64,000 nucleotides of DNA. Source: Amycolatopsis sp. MtRt-6 (GTDB taxonomy: Bacteria; Actinomycetota; Actinomycetes; Mycobacteriales; Pseudonocardiaceae). Both the position numbers and the translations under genes were made by a program. Below, piece by piece: positions 16,803-25,407 of the stretch (the stretch's first letter is position 1; each line of letters starts with the position of its first letter). The DNA is taken from contig NZ_JADWPD010000019.1 in NCBI RefSeq assembly GCF_017308975.1, forward strand, positions 62,001 to 126,000, written 5' to 3'. The notes under the pieces were generated by a model that saw only the letters and a program-made list of their open reading frames with translations, was not told where the DNA came from and did not search any database.

Positions 16803-18445
16803 AGGTGCCCCCACGAGGCGTGTCCGGTGACGATGTCGAGGAGGTGCTCGATCTCCGCCGGTAGCTCGTCTCCCCGCCAGACGACGTGGTGGTCGGTGCG
16901 CACGAGGGCGGCCCGGCGCTCATACAGGGCGAGCAGCGACTCGCGGTCCCCTTCAGCCGGCGCGAAGACCGCCAGCGGAATCCCGCGTTCCTCGGCGCGC
17001 TTCGCCAGCTCGGTTGCGTCCACTCCGCCGAGGTCGAGCAGCGTGAACCCGGGGCCGAGGTGGTCGTAGAGCGAGCTCCCGTCCGTCAACCAGAGATGCG
17101 GCGCGCGGTAACCGGGAGCCGCACACGGCGTGTAATCCGCAAAAGTCGGTTCGGGCAGATCACGCTCGGTGCCGTCGCGGACGATCAGCGGGGAGGCCGA
17201 GTAGCGGTAGCCGAGCTGCCCGCCCATCCGCTTGAACTGCACCAGCTTGCGCTCGAGGATGTCCTGCTTGACCGCCTCTCGAACCGCATCGCCCTCGGGC
17301 CCCTCAGTCTCGATCCCGTCCTGGACGAGCTCGATCGCGCCAAGGGCGTGGTTGGCCTCCGAGCCCAGCTGGATGAACCGCACGGCCTCCCGCCGGTCGA
17401 TGGAGTACGACGGGATGAGCGCCGGACCGCCCCACCCCTGCACGAGCGCGGCGAGCTTCCAGCCGAGGTCCGCGGCGTCCCCGATCCCGGAGTTCATGCC
17501 GAAGCCACCCTGAGGGGAAACCATGTGCGCGGCATCGCCGGCGAGCATGACGCGCCCGAAGTCGAACCGTGGCGCGAGCAGCGAGTTCTCGGCGAAAGCG
17601 CCACCGGAGAGCGGTTCGAGATCGACCTCCTGTCCGACGGCCTTGAGGATGAGGCCCTTGACCTGGCCCCAGTCGTCGCCGTCGATGCCCTGCGGCGCCG
17701 GGCCGGCGAAGTACTGCCAGGTGTCCGGGCCCTGCGACGTGATCAAGTCGCTTCCGCGGTCCTCGTTGTAGAAGTAGGCCATCGACACCGCAGGTCCTGC
17801 GGTCCAGACCTCGCGGAGCTGCCTGGAACGGAAGTGCCACGAGAGACTCATCGCCAGGGTCCGGCCCTCGTGGCGCACGTTCAGGACCCGGCGCAGGTTC
17901 CCGCGTGAGCCGTCGGAGAGAACGAGGTAGGAGCCGCGGACCCGGTAGGCGACACCGTCCGCGGCCTTGACCTCGACGCTGACACCGTCGTCGTCCTGCG
18001 CGAAGGTGACCACTTCGTTCTCGTTGCGGTAGTCGATCAGGGGCAGCTCGGCGACCCGGGCCCACATGGTCTTCTCGATGCCCTCGTTCGGAGCCCATTC
18101 GGCGACCTCGGACGCGAACGGCAGCGGCTCGCTCCACTCGTACGAACGGGGCAGGTTGAGGATGAGATGGCCGTTGAGGCGGGTCACGAACGACACGTCG
18201 CGCTGGATGTCCTCGGGCACCGGGTCGTTCTCGCGCAACGCGTCCGCCATGCCCCAGCGGCGGAAGTGCTCCATCGAGCGCACGTTCGTCATGTTGGTGC
18301 GCAGCAGGAACGGCTTTCCGCGCTCCCGTCGCTCGAGGACGATGCTCGGCACACCGCGCAGCGCCAGGTCGATCGCCAGCGACGAACCGACGGGGCCGCC
18401 GCCCGCGATGACCACCGGGACGTCCGCCGGCCTGTTCGTACTCAT
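16799..18445 (-). CDS. FAD-dependent aromatic monooxygenase (class A)
   Basis: A 548-residue single-component flavoprotein hydroxylase of the MhpA/PHBH/TfdB superfamily. Visible motifs are the N-terminal VVIAGGGPVGSSLAIDLALRG, the mid-protein LSDGSRGNLRR equivalent of the DG motif, and GDAAHMVSPQGGFGMNSGIG (GD motif, residues about 300-320). The C-terminal 150 residues form the thioredoxin-like tail typical of phenol hydroxylases. ATG 18445 is chosen because it has GAGGAGAGAGG upstream. It shares the divergent promoter carrying the island operator at 18534 and most likely hydroxylates a phenolic intermediate. Confidence 0.88.
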   Translation of the reverse strand: MSTNRPADVPVVIAGGGPVGSSLAIDLALRGVPSIVLERRERGKPFLLRTNMTNVRSMEHFRRWGMADALRENDPVPEDIQRDVSFVTRLNGHLILNLPRSYEWSEPLPFASEVAEWAPNEGIEKTMWARVAELPLIDYRNENEVVTFAQDDDGVSVEVKAADGVAYRVRGSYLVLSDGSRGNLRRVLNVRHEGRTLAMSLSWHFRSRQLREVWTAGPAVSMAYFYNEDRGSDLITSQGPDTWQYFAGPAPQGIDGDDWGQVKGLILKAVGQEVDLEPLSGGAFAENSLLAPRFDFGRVMLAGDAAHMVSPQGGFGMNSGIGDAADLGWKLAALVQGWGGPALIPSYSIDRREAVRFIQLGSEANHALGAIELVQDGIETEGPEGDAVREAVKQDILERKLVQFKRMGGQLGYRYSASPLIVRDGTERDLPEPTFADYTPCAAPGYRAPHLWLTDGSSLYDHLGPGFTLLDLGGVDATELAKRAEERGIPLAVFAPAEGDRESLLALYERRAALVRTDHHVVWRGDELPAEIEHLLDIVTGHASWGHL

Positions 18446-18533
18446 GGTCGAACCTCTCTCCTCGTCCCCGCAGCGCCTGGCAGTCACAATATGGCCTGGA
18501 AGGTCATCAATCCAGTCTTCACCAAGTGGCAAA

Positions 18534-18542
18534 TGTCAGACT
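18534..18542. promoter_or_regulatory. Island operator copy, TGTCAGACT
   Basis: One instance of the nGTC-N-GACn element that recurs in every divergent promoter from here to 45228; flanks read AAA on the left. It lies between the monooxygenase (minus) and the VAO-type oxidase (plus), 44 bp before the latter. Confidence 0.6.
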
Positions 18543-18585
18543 ATCATCCCATCGCGCACAGGATCCGTCGTAGAGGAGTTGGTGG

Positions 18586-20103
18586 ATGGACGCCCAGCTG
18601 GTGGACCAGGAGGCGGTCGCCCGAGCCGTCGACGCGATCGAGAAGGCACTCGGGGCCGACGCCGTGCTCAGGAGCCGCGCCGACCTCGACGAGTTCCGGG
18701 ACCCCTTCTGGGTCTTGGGCTCGGACGACCTCGACGTGGCGGCGGCAGTGCTGCCCGCCCGCGTCGAGGAGGTGCAGGCCGTCGTTCGCATCGCGAACGA
18801 GTTCGAGGTTCCGCTGTGGACGGTGAGCACCGGCCGCAACTACGGGTACGGTGGCGCTTCGCCGAGGGTGCCCGGCTCCATCCTCGTCAACCTGTCCCGG
18901 ATGAACCGGGTGCTCGAGGTCGACTCCGAGCTGGGCTACGCGGTCGTCGAACCCGGCGTTCGCTGGTTCGACCTGGTCGACGCGCTCGAGGAGCACGGCG
19001 GTGAGTGGTGGTCGTCCATCCCGGACCTCGGCTGGGGATCGGTGATCGGCAACAGCCTCGAGTACGGCCGTGGGCACACGCGCATCGGCTCACACGCCGA
19101 GAACGTCGTCGGCATGGAGGTCGTGCTGCCGAACGGCGAGCTGATGCGCACCGGCATGGGGGCCATGGCGGGCAACCGCGCCTTCCACGCCTACCCCTTC
19201 GGGTTCGGCCCGATGGTCGACGGCCTGTTCTTCCAGTCGAACATGGGGATCGTCACGCAGATCGGCTGGCGGCTGATGAAGCGGCCCGAGAAGTACGCAT
19301 CCTGCTGGGTCCACTTCGACGGCGACGAGATCATCGTCCCGGTCATCGACGCCATGCGCGAGCTCATGCTCGACGAGACGATCAACAACTACCCGTTCCT
19401 CGGCCGCGGCGTCGCCGCCAACGCCGAGGGACAGCCCGACCTCGACCCGGACAGTCAGAAGTGGGCGCTGCGCTTCGCGCTCTACGGATACGACGAGATC
19501 GTCGAGGCGAAGTGGCGCATCGTCGAGCGGGTCCTCGGCGCGATTCCCGGTGTCGAGATAGGCCGCAAGGTGTTCGACGGGACCGACCGGACCGGTCCGC
19601 TCGAGGGGATCCACGACGACAAGGTCCAGGCGGGGATCCCCGGCATGGAGCTGCTCGACCTGTACAAGGTTCCCTTCGGCCCGGACACCGGCCACCTCGA
19701 CTTCTCGCCCGTCGGGCCCCTCGTCGGCACCGAGGTGCTCAAGATGATCCGGCTGGTGCGCGGCATGTACGAGGAGTTCGGCGAGCCGTACGCCGCCGGC
19801 TGCATGCTCCTCCCGACCAGCATCTTGGTCGTGTCCGTGATGTTCTTCGACCCCAAGGACGCCGAGAAGACCAAGCGCATCTACGACAACTACGACCCCA
19901 TGCTCAAGCGGATCGCGGCCGAGGGGTACGGGTTGTACCGCTCGCACATCTTCAAGATGGACGCCGTGGCGGCGACCTTCGACTTCAACGACCACGCGTA
20001 TCTGCGGTTCGTCGAGACGATCAAGGACGCGGTGGACCCCAACGGGATCCTCCAGGCCGGAAAGCAGGGGATCTGGCCCCGGAAGCTGCGCGCTCGGCGT
20101 TGA
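18586..20103 (+). CDS. FAD-binding oxidase of the VAO / 4-cresol dehydrogenase family
   Basis: A 505-residue flavoprotein of the vanillyl-alcohol oxidase superfamily. The PCMH-type FAD domain includes WTVSTGRNYGYGGASPRVPG near residue 80. The C terminus (YRSHIFKMDAVAATFDFNDH, then DPNGILQAGKQGIWP) is characteristic of VAO, eugenol oxidase and the PchF subunit of p-cresol methylhydroxylase. Such enzymes oxidise the benzylic carbon of 4-alkylphenols through quinone methides. The active-site loop around residue 165 (GRGHTRIGSH) differs from the usual VGYTPYGDH. It is a solitary gene with a strong hairpin right after the stop. It is probably an entry step for the island substrate. Confidence 0.88.
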   Translation: MDAQLVDQEAVARAVDAIEKALGADAVLRSRADLDEFRDPFWVLGSDDLDVAAAVLPARVEEVQAVVRIANEFEVPLWTVSTGRNYGYGGASPRVPGSILVNLSRMNRVLEVDSELGYAVVEPGVRWFDLVDALEEHGGEWWSSIPDLGWGSVIGNSLEYGRGHTRIGSHAENVVGMEVVLPNGELMRTGMGAMAGNRAFHAYPFGFGPMVDGLFFQSNMGIVTQIGWRLMKRPEKYASCWVHFDGDEIIVPVIDAMRELMLDETINNYPFLGRGVAANAEGQPDLDPDSQKWALRFALYGYDEIVEAKWRIVERVLGAIPGVEIGRKVFDGTDRTGPLEGIHDDKVQAGIPGMELLDLYKVPFGPDTGHLDFSPVGPLVGTEVLKMIRLVRGMYEEFGEPYAAGCMLLPTSILVVSVMFFDPKDAEKTKRIYDNYDPMLKRIAAEGYGLYRSHIFKMDAVAATFDFNDHAYLRFVETIKDAVDPNGILQAGKQGIWPRKLRARR

Positions 20104-20104
20104 G

Positions 20105-20144
20105 CACAAGGCCCGCCGGACCGAGCGGTCCGGCGGGCCTTGTG
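20105..20144. terminator. Strong bidirectional hairpin
   Basis: A perfect 18-bp stem (20105-20122 paired with 20127-20144) with a GAGC loop, starting 2 bp after the oxidase stop. The arms begin CACAAGG and end CCTTGTG. It sits between two convergent genes and lacks a long T-run, as is usual in actinobacteria. Confidence 0.85.
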
Positions 20145-20155
20145 GACTGCGGGCG

Positions 20156-21313
20156 TCACACTTTGACGAGGATCTTCGCGTCCTGGCGCAGCGAAGCCTG
20201 CCGCACGGCATCGGTCGCCGCAGCCAGCTCGAAGCGCGCGGTGACGATCGGGCGAAGGTCGATCCGGCCCGCGGCATGCAGAGCGATGACGGGATCGAGC
20301 CCACCGATGTTCCCGATCGACCCGTGCACACTCGCCCCGCGCAGCAGGTAGGCCATCGTCTGCATCGGTACCGCGCCGCTCTCCGAACCCAGCAGCACCA
20401 CCTTGCCGCCGACCGAGATCGACCTCTCGATCTCCGGCAGGACGGCCGCAGCCGCCCCCGCGGCCTCGACGCAGACGTCGGCGCCTTCGCCGGACGTCTG
20501 CTCCAGAACCACATCGGACGGACGCATTCCGTCACCACGCAGCTTGGTGACGTCGTAGGCGGCGTCCGCTCCCACCAACTCGGCGAGCTTGCACCGAGCC
20601 GGCTCCGTGTCGAACGCCAGCACCTTCGCCGCGCCGGCCGCGCGGAGCAGGGAAACCGAAGCGAGCCCGATCGGCCCGCAGCCGTGGACTGCCGCGACGC
20701 CGCCGGGGCGGAATCCGCCGCCGCGCAGGAACAATCCGACGTAAGCGACGCTGGCCGGTTCGCAGAGCGCACCGATTTCATAGGTGTCGCGCTCGGAATA
20801 CCGCTCGCGCACAGCGGCGAGGGAGCGGACGTTGCTCTCCCTCGACAGCACGAACTCGGCCATCCCGCCATCGATGGTGAAGCCGCTGTCCTCGGCGTCG
20901 GCGCAGTGGCCGGGGAGCCCGGACCGGCAGGCACCGCACCGTCCGCAGTACTGCAGCGTCTGCACCGCCACCGGGTCACCCGGCCGGACACCCCGTACCC
21001 CGGCGCCCACCTCGACCACCTCGCCGGCGATCTCGTGCCCGGGGACGAGCGGTAGCCGTACCCGGTAGGGGAGCAGCACATACCCCTCGTCGTCCGTCTC
21101 GTAGAGATGGACATCGGACCCGCAGATGCCGACCGCCCTGCTCCGCACGAGCACGTCGTACGGGCCCGCCAAGCCGGGCACCGCACGCTCGCCCAGCGTC
21201 CACGTCGGCTCGCGCCAGGCCGCCGTGGCATCTCGCGCCCACCGGCCTGCGACCTCCTCCGGGGAGAGGTCACGGCGCGGCGCCCATTCGCCATTGATCA
21301 CCACGGCACGCAT
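20156..21313 (-). CDS. Zinc-dependent MDR alcohol dehydrogenase
   Basis: A 385-residue medium-chain dehydrogenase. The catalytic zinc Cys and following Ser/Asp are in GICGSDVHL near residue 64, the His in VPGHEIAGE, and the Glu in CEPASVAY. A structural-zinc lobe CGRCGACRSGLPGHC is complete. The nucleotide fold includes GCGPIGLASV. About 35 extra residues precede the catalytic domain, also present in the paralogue at 33398-34558, which shares the IGG-DPVIALHAAGRIDL C-terminal block. ATG 21313 fits the conserved MRAVVINGEW start better than GTG 21337. It is likely an alcohol or hydroxy-intermediate dehydrogenase. Confidence 0.88.
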   Translation of the reverse strand: MRAVVINGEWAPRRDLSPEEVAGRWARDATAAWREPTWTLGERAVPGLAGPYDVLVRSRAVGICGSDVHLYETDDEGYVLLPYRVRLPLVPGHEIAGEVVEVGAGVRGVRPGDPVAVQTLQYCGRCGACRSGLPGHCADAEDSGFTIDGGMAEFVLSRESNVRSLAAVRERYSERDTYEIGALCEPASVAYVGLFLRGGGFRPGGVAAVHGCGPIGLASVSLLRAAGAAKVLAFDTEPARCKLAELVGADAAYDVTKLRGDGMRPSDVVLEQTSGEGADVCVEAAGAAAAVLPEIERSISVGGKVVLLGSESGAVPMQTMAYLLRGASVHGSIGNIGGLDPVIALHAAGRIDLRPIVTARFELAAATDAVRQASLRQDAKILVKV

Positions 21314-21344
21314 CAGCTCGGCACCTTCGGCGGTCACGGACTGA

Positions 21345-21378
21345 GGTCAGACTTCAGTCCTATGTTGAACATCTGACA
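21345..21378. promoter_or_regulatory. Island operator pair, GGTCAGACT and CATCTGACA
   Basis: Two copies of the island element, at 21345-21353 and 21370-21378, centred 25 bp apart between the divergent MDR dehydrogenase and cupin genes. The right copy is followed by TTTAGTA. Confidence 0.6.
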
Positions 21379-21435
21379 TTTAGTACCATCGAGTGCATCC
21401 CCGGAAGCACCGCGGGCCGACAGAAACGAGAACCG

Positions 21436-21972
21436 ATGAAGATCCGCCGAGTCGTCACCGGCTTCGACCGGGACGGACGCAGCTGCGTCGTCTCCGACGG
21501 GCCCGCGCCGCGGACCCACGACTTCGAACACCTGCCCGGGTTCAGCAACACCGTGGTCTGGTCCTTGGCCGGCGCGGTCGCGCCGGCGGGAACGCCGGCG
21601 GACCCGACGCCGAGCCTCACGACGCTCATGCCCGGTCCGGGCGGCTCGGCGCTGACCATCGTGAGGTTCCCTCCCGCCGCCGCTCTCTCGGACGTGGACT
21701 TCGAGGCGGCAGGCGAGGAGCAGGCACGCGAGCTTCCCGGACTGGCCGACACGTTCGACCCCGATCGGCCGGGCTTCCACGCGACGCGGACCGTCGACTA
21801 CCAGATCGTGCTCAGCGGCGAACTGTGGCTCGGCCTCGACACGGGGGAGGAGACCCACCTGCGGGCCGGCGACGTCGTCATCCAGAACGGCACCAGCCAC
21901 GCGTGGACCAACCGGGCCGATGAGCCCGCGATCCTCGCCGCCGTCTCGATCGGAACCGAACAGGCGGGTTGA
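21436..21972 (+). CDS. Cupin-domain protein
   Basis: A 178-residue protein with one conserved C-terminal cupin barrel: the stretch YQIVLSGELWLGLDTGEE through DVVIQNGTSHAWTNRAD contains cupin motifs 1 and 2. Motif 1 lacks the usual pair of His residues, having Tyr and Gln instead, while the motif 2 His is present, so metal binding may be weak or altered. Similar solitary cupins occur beside aromatic catabolic genes as sensors, isomerases or small dioxygenases. It is cytoplasmic, and its function cannot be assigned. Confidence 0.82.
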   Translation: MKIRRVVTGFDRDGRSCVVSDGPAPRTHDFEHLPGFSNTVVWSLAGAVAPAGTPADPTPSLTTLMPGPGGSALTIVRFPPAAALSDVDFEAAGEEQARELPGLADTFDPDRPGFHATRTVDYQIVLSGELWLGLDTGEETHLRAGDVVIQNGTSHAWTNRADEPAILAAVSIGTEQAG

Positions 21973-21983
21973 GCCGGCACGCC

Positions 21984-22016
21984 GCTCGTCGTCGAGATCA
22001 GATCTCGACGACGAGC
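21984..22016. terminator. Bidirectional hairpin overlapping a stop codon
   Basis: GCTCGTCGTCGAGATC (21984-21999) is followed after one base by its perfect reverse complement (22001-22016). It ends the cupin gene and covers the last codons and stop of the converging minus-strand gene. Confidence 0.75.
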
Positions 22017-24241
22017 TTGCGGTGCGGGCTGGACAGGATCCGGCCCCACGCGTCACCGATCGACGCGAACGGCACGCGCTCGACCTCGATGCTCAGCTGC
22101 CCGGCGTTCGCCCAGCCGACCAGCTGCTGGTAGGCGGCCTCCCAGGCATCGAGCGGCACGAACGGCTTCAGGAACCCGAACACGCTCCGGCCGGTCAGGA
22201 ACGGGTAGGCGATCGAGCTGGCAGGCGTTCCGCCGGACATGCCCACGACCACGTAGCGAGCGCCCATCTTCGTGGCGGGGAGCGCGGCCTCGAAGGCCGG
22301 GCCCATCACGGTGTCGAGCACGACATCGAAGCCGATCGCGGCCGACGCCTTCAGTTCTGCCGCGTCATCCTGGCCGCCGAGCACGACGAAGTCGTCGATC
22401 TTCCCGTCGCTCTTGAGCTTCTCGAGCGTCTCGGCGCTCCGCCCCGCACCGACGACCCGGCCGGCGCCGAGGAGCTTGGCGGCCTGGACGCCGACCTGGC
22501 CGACCGCGCCGGTGGCGCCCAGGACCAGCACCTCGTCACCCGCCCGGAGTTCGGCGCGCCACTGCAGGGCGGTCAGCGCCGTGATGCCCGAAGTGCCGAG
22601 CGCCGCCGCGAGACCGTCGTCGAGGCCGTCGGGGATGGCGTAGGAGCGCGAACGGTCGCCGAGCAGGACCTTTTCGGCGAGCGCCCCATACGGTGCCTTC
22701 GCGTCGCTGAAGTAGACCTTGGTGCCGTCGGCGAGCCGGCCCACGCCCTCGGAACCGACAACAGAGGGAACCACCGGAGGACCGAACGGGCCACCCGCCG
22801 CAAGCCGCAGGTCGATGGGGTTGAGCGCCGCGACGATCACGTCGACGACCTGCTCGCCCGGACCCGGCTGGGGAGCGTCGAACTCACCGACGGCGGGAAC
22901 GCCACCGACCTCGTTGAGCACTGCTGCCTTCATCGTCTTCTCCTCGTTGTCGGTGGCCCCCGGAATGCGGTCGTTCGCGACTCCGCCCTGCGCGGTGACC
23001 TGGCTGCGGAACATGTCGGTGGAACGGGTGCCGAGACCCAGGACGTAGCGGATGGACCGCTCGGCCACCAGGTCCCAGTCCATGAACGCGTGGTTGGCGA
23101 TCACGTTGATGTCCCGCCGGTAGCGCTGCAGCGCCTCCTTGCTCTGGTACGGGCTCGAGCCCATGCCGTCGCAGAGGATGCCGATCAGCTCCTGCGCGAG
23201 GTGGACGATCGTGGTCTGATCGAGCTCGATCTGCCCGATCTCTTCCTGGCTCCACGGCTCCAGCGCGTCGCACTTCCGGATCGAGCCCTCCAGGATGTGC
23301 GTGTAGAGCAGCTGGGCGCAGCGGAGCTTCTCCCACGCTTCCGCGAACCGCATCCGGGACTGCGGCAGGTCCTGGCGCGTCGCGCCACCGAAGGCCCGGG
23401 TCGTCCCTAGGCGCGACTTCACGATGTCGACCACGGCCTCGGCGGAGCCCAGCGCGATGGCGGTGATCATCATCCCGAGGCTCGCGAAGGGCGGGTAGCG
23501 GAGGAACTTCTCCTCGTGCGACGTGCCGGGGTGCTTGTCGATGGACAGCATCTCCTCGAGCGGGATGCTGTAGCTGTCGCGGATGAAGACGTCGTCGAGC
23601 GTGACGCTCGCGCTCCCGGTGGCCGCCATGCCGGACATGTGCCAGTCGTCGTTGATCGTGACGCCGGGCTGGTCCAGTTCGATGAGGAACGTCGTCGGCG
23701 TCATGGCGCCGTCGATCGTGACCATCGTCGAAAGGAAGGTGTGCGTCGAGTTCCACAGCCCCGAGGCGTAGCGGAAGGTGCCGCTGACCCGGAATCCGCC
23801 GTCGACCTTCTCGCCCTTGCCGGCCGGCGTCAGCGGCGCGGAGGCGAGGATGAAGGTCCGCCCGGCGAAGATCTCCTTCTGCGCGTCCCAGTTGAGGTGG
23901 GCCGCCATCCAGCTGTGCTCCATCAGGAACGCCAGCGTCCACGCCGCGGACGTGTCGCCGTGCGCCAGAACGCGGGCGACTTCGCAGAGCGCGCGGGATC
24001 CCAGCCCCTGGCCGCCCCACACGCGCGGGGTGAGCGCATCCATGAGGAACTCGGCGTCCTTGACGGTCTGCGGCGGCTGGTAGCGCAGCGCCTCGGCTTC
24101 CTGCGCGCGTGCGCGCAGGGTCGGAATCAGCACCTTCGCCTTCTCGATGAGACGGTCTGTGCGCTCCTCGAAGTCCGGCTCACCCGCGCCCACCGATGCG
24201 GGCTGTCCAGTGCTGGTCGGATCCACATCCACAGTGGTCAT
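21998..24241 (-). CDS. Flavin-dependent oxygenase (acyl-CoA dehydrogenase fold) continuous with an MDR quinone-oxidoreductase-like domain
   Basis: One 747-residue open frame holding two normally separate proteins. Residues about 1-430 are an acyl-CoA-dehydrogenase-fold protein of the HpaH/HsaA/DszC-like two-component monooxygenase class (TFRYASGLWNSTHTF, MSGMAATGSASVTLDDVFI, then a helical C-terminal domain). Residues 437-747 start at an internal Met (22933) with MKAAVLNEVGG and form a zinc-independent NADPH-dependent MDR reductase (GATGAVGQVGVQAAKLLG). GAGGAG lies 6 bp before that internal ATG, so the second domain may also be translated alone. No stop separates them. The flavin supply probably comes from the reductase at 32208-33407. 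The oxygenase likely hydroxylates a phenol. Confidence 0.82.
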   Translation of the reverse strand: MTTVDVDPTSTGQPASVGAGEPDFEERTDRLIEKAKVLIPTLRARAQEAEALRYQPPQTVKDAEFLMDALTPRVWGGQGLGSRALCEVARVLAHGDTSAAWTLAFLMEHSWMAAHLNWDAQKEIFAGRTFILASAPLTPAGKGEKVDGGFRVSGTFRYASGLWNSTHTFLSTMVTIDGAMTPTTFLIELDQPGVTINDDWHMSGMAATGSASVTLDDVFIRDSYSIPLEEMLSIDKHPGTSHEEKFLRYPPFASLGMMITAIALGSAEAVVDIVKSRLGTTRAFGGATRQDLPQSRMRFAEAWEKLRCAQLLYTHILEGSIRKCDALEPWSQEEIGQIELDQTTIVHLAQELIGILCDGMGSSPYQSKEALQRYRRDINVIANHAFMDWDLVAERSIRYVLGLGTRSTDMFRSQVTAQGGVANDRIPGATDNEEKTMKAAVLNEVGGVPAVGEFDAPQPGPGEQVVDVIVAALNPIDLRLAAGGPFGPPVVPSVVGSEGVGRLADGTKVYFSDAKAPYGALAEKVLLGDRSRSYAIPDGLDDGLAAALGTSGITALTALQWRAELRAGDEVLVLGATGAVGQVGVQAAKLLGAGRVVGAGRSAETLEKLKSDGKIDDFVVLGGQDDAAELKASAAIGFDVVLDTVMGPAFEAALPATKMGARYVVVGMSGGTPASSIAYPFLTGRSVFGFLKPFVPLDAWEAAYQQLVGWANAGQLSIEVERVPFASIGDAWGRILSSPHRKLVVEI

Positions 24242-24341
24242 TGCTTACTTCCCATCGCTGTCTCGGGCGTGCCCGCGTCCCGCCTCGTGGCGAATCCGGC
24301 CGGCGCGCACACCGCCCGCCCGGAGCCGACGCTATGGCATC

Positions 24342-24380
24342 TGTCTGACATTTGTCAATCGATCATTTTGATGTCAAACT
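24342..24380. promoter_or_regulatory. Island operator pair, TGTCTGACA and TGTCAAACT
   Basis: A perfect TGTC-T-GACA palindrome at 24342-24350, followed by TTTGTCA, and a weaker copy at 24372-24380. It lies between the oxygenase-MDR gene and the FAH-family gene. Confidence 0.65.
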
Positions 24381-24455
24381 TCAGCGGGGAGGTTCTCGCC
24401 TCTCACTTTCGACGATGCACTTCCGACAGGTTCGGAAGGAGACGGGAGACGCCCG

Positions 24456-25346
24456 ATGCGGCTTGCGACAGTGCGTACAGAGTCCGGTCCGGCGGCGGTG
24501 GTCGTGGTCGGCGACGAAATCGTCGAGATCGCGAAGGCGGCGCCCGGACTGCCCGGCACGCTGGTGGGGGTCCTCGAGCTCGGCGAGGTCGGTCTCGGCG
24601 TGATCGCGGACGCGATCGCTTCGGGGGCCGCCCGGTCGGCATTGGACCCCTCGACGCTGATGTCGCCGATTCCCCGGCCGCCGAAGTTCTGGGCGATCGG
24701 GATGAACTACGCCGAGCACGTCCGCGAGACCGGGAAGCCGTTCCCCGAGTTCCCGACCGTCTTCGCGAAGATGCCCAACACCGTCACCGGACCTTACGCC
24801 GACGTCGAGCGGCCCGCGGTGTCCGACCGGCTCGACTTCGAGTGCGAGCTGGGAGTCGTGATCGGCAAGCGCTGCCGGCACGTCAGCAGGGAGAACGCCC
24901 ACCGGGTGATCGCCGGCTTCACGGTCGTCAACGACTACAGCGTCCGGGACTTCCAGATGCGCGGGGGCCAGTGGGTGCTCGGCAAGTCGTTCGACGGGCA
25001 CGGCGTCATCGGGCCGTGGCTCGTCACGCCCGACGAGGTCGACCCGCATCGGTTGCCGATCCGCACGATCGTCAACGGCGAGGTGCGGCAGAGCTCCACC
25101 ACGGAGAACCTCATCTTCGACTGCTACCGCCTGATCGAGGAACTGTCGAGCGCCGCGACCCTGGAGGTGGGCGACGTGATCGCGACCGGTACCCCCGGCG
25201 GCGTCGGCGTCATGGAGAACCGCTTCCTCGCACCCGGTGACATCGTGCGGGTCGAGATCGACGGGATCGGTCACCTCGAGAACCGCATCGTCCAGGAGGG
25301 CGCGCCCGTGGAGTGGATCGAGGAGTCGGCGACGGCCGCGGTCTGA
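24456..25346 (+). CDS. Fumarylacetoacetate hydrolase family protein
   Basis: A 296-residue FAH-superfamily enzyme. The N-terminal cap of about 70 residues precedes the core: IGMNYAEHVRETG, metal-binding FECELGVVIG (E-x-E) near residue 128, a downstream Asp in VVNDYSVRD, and TGTPGGVG near residue 247. The family includes hydratases, decarboxylases and C-C hydrolases of meta-cleavage pathways. No alpha/beta-hydrolase for ring-fission products is present in the island, so this protein is the best candidate to process the product of the extradiol dioxygenase at 44224-45144. ATG 24456 follows AGGAGACGGGAGAC. Confidence 0.9.
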   Translation: MRLATVRTESGPAAVVVVGDEIVEIAKAAPGLPGTLVGVLELGEVGLGVIADAIASGAARSALDPSTLMSPIPRPPKFWAIGMNYAEHVRETGKPFPEFPTVFAKMPNTVTGPYADVERPAVSDRLDFECELGVVIGKRCRHVSRENAHRVIAGFTVVNDYSVRDFQMRGGQWVLGKSFDGHGVIGPWLVTPDEVDPHRLPIRTIVNGEVRQSSTTENLIFDCYRLIEELSSAATLEVGDVIATGTPGGVGVMENRFLAPGDIVRVEIDGIGHLENRIVQEGAPVEWIEESATAAV

Positions 25347-25366
25347 CACGGCGGCGCCGGAAACGG

Positions 25367-25407
25367 TCGCCGGGGTGGAGCAAGGACTTCCTGCTCAACC
25401 CCGGCGA
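25367..25407. terminator. Hairpin between convergent genes
   Basis: A 16-bp stem with one mismatch: TCGCCGGGGTGGAGCA (25367-25382) pairs with TGCTCAACCCCGGCGA (25392-25407) around a 9-base loop. It follows the FAH gene and overlaps the end of the converging SnoaL-like gene. Confidence 0.65.
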
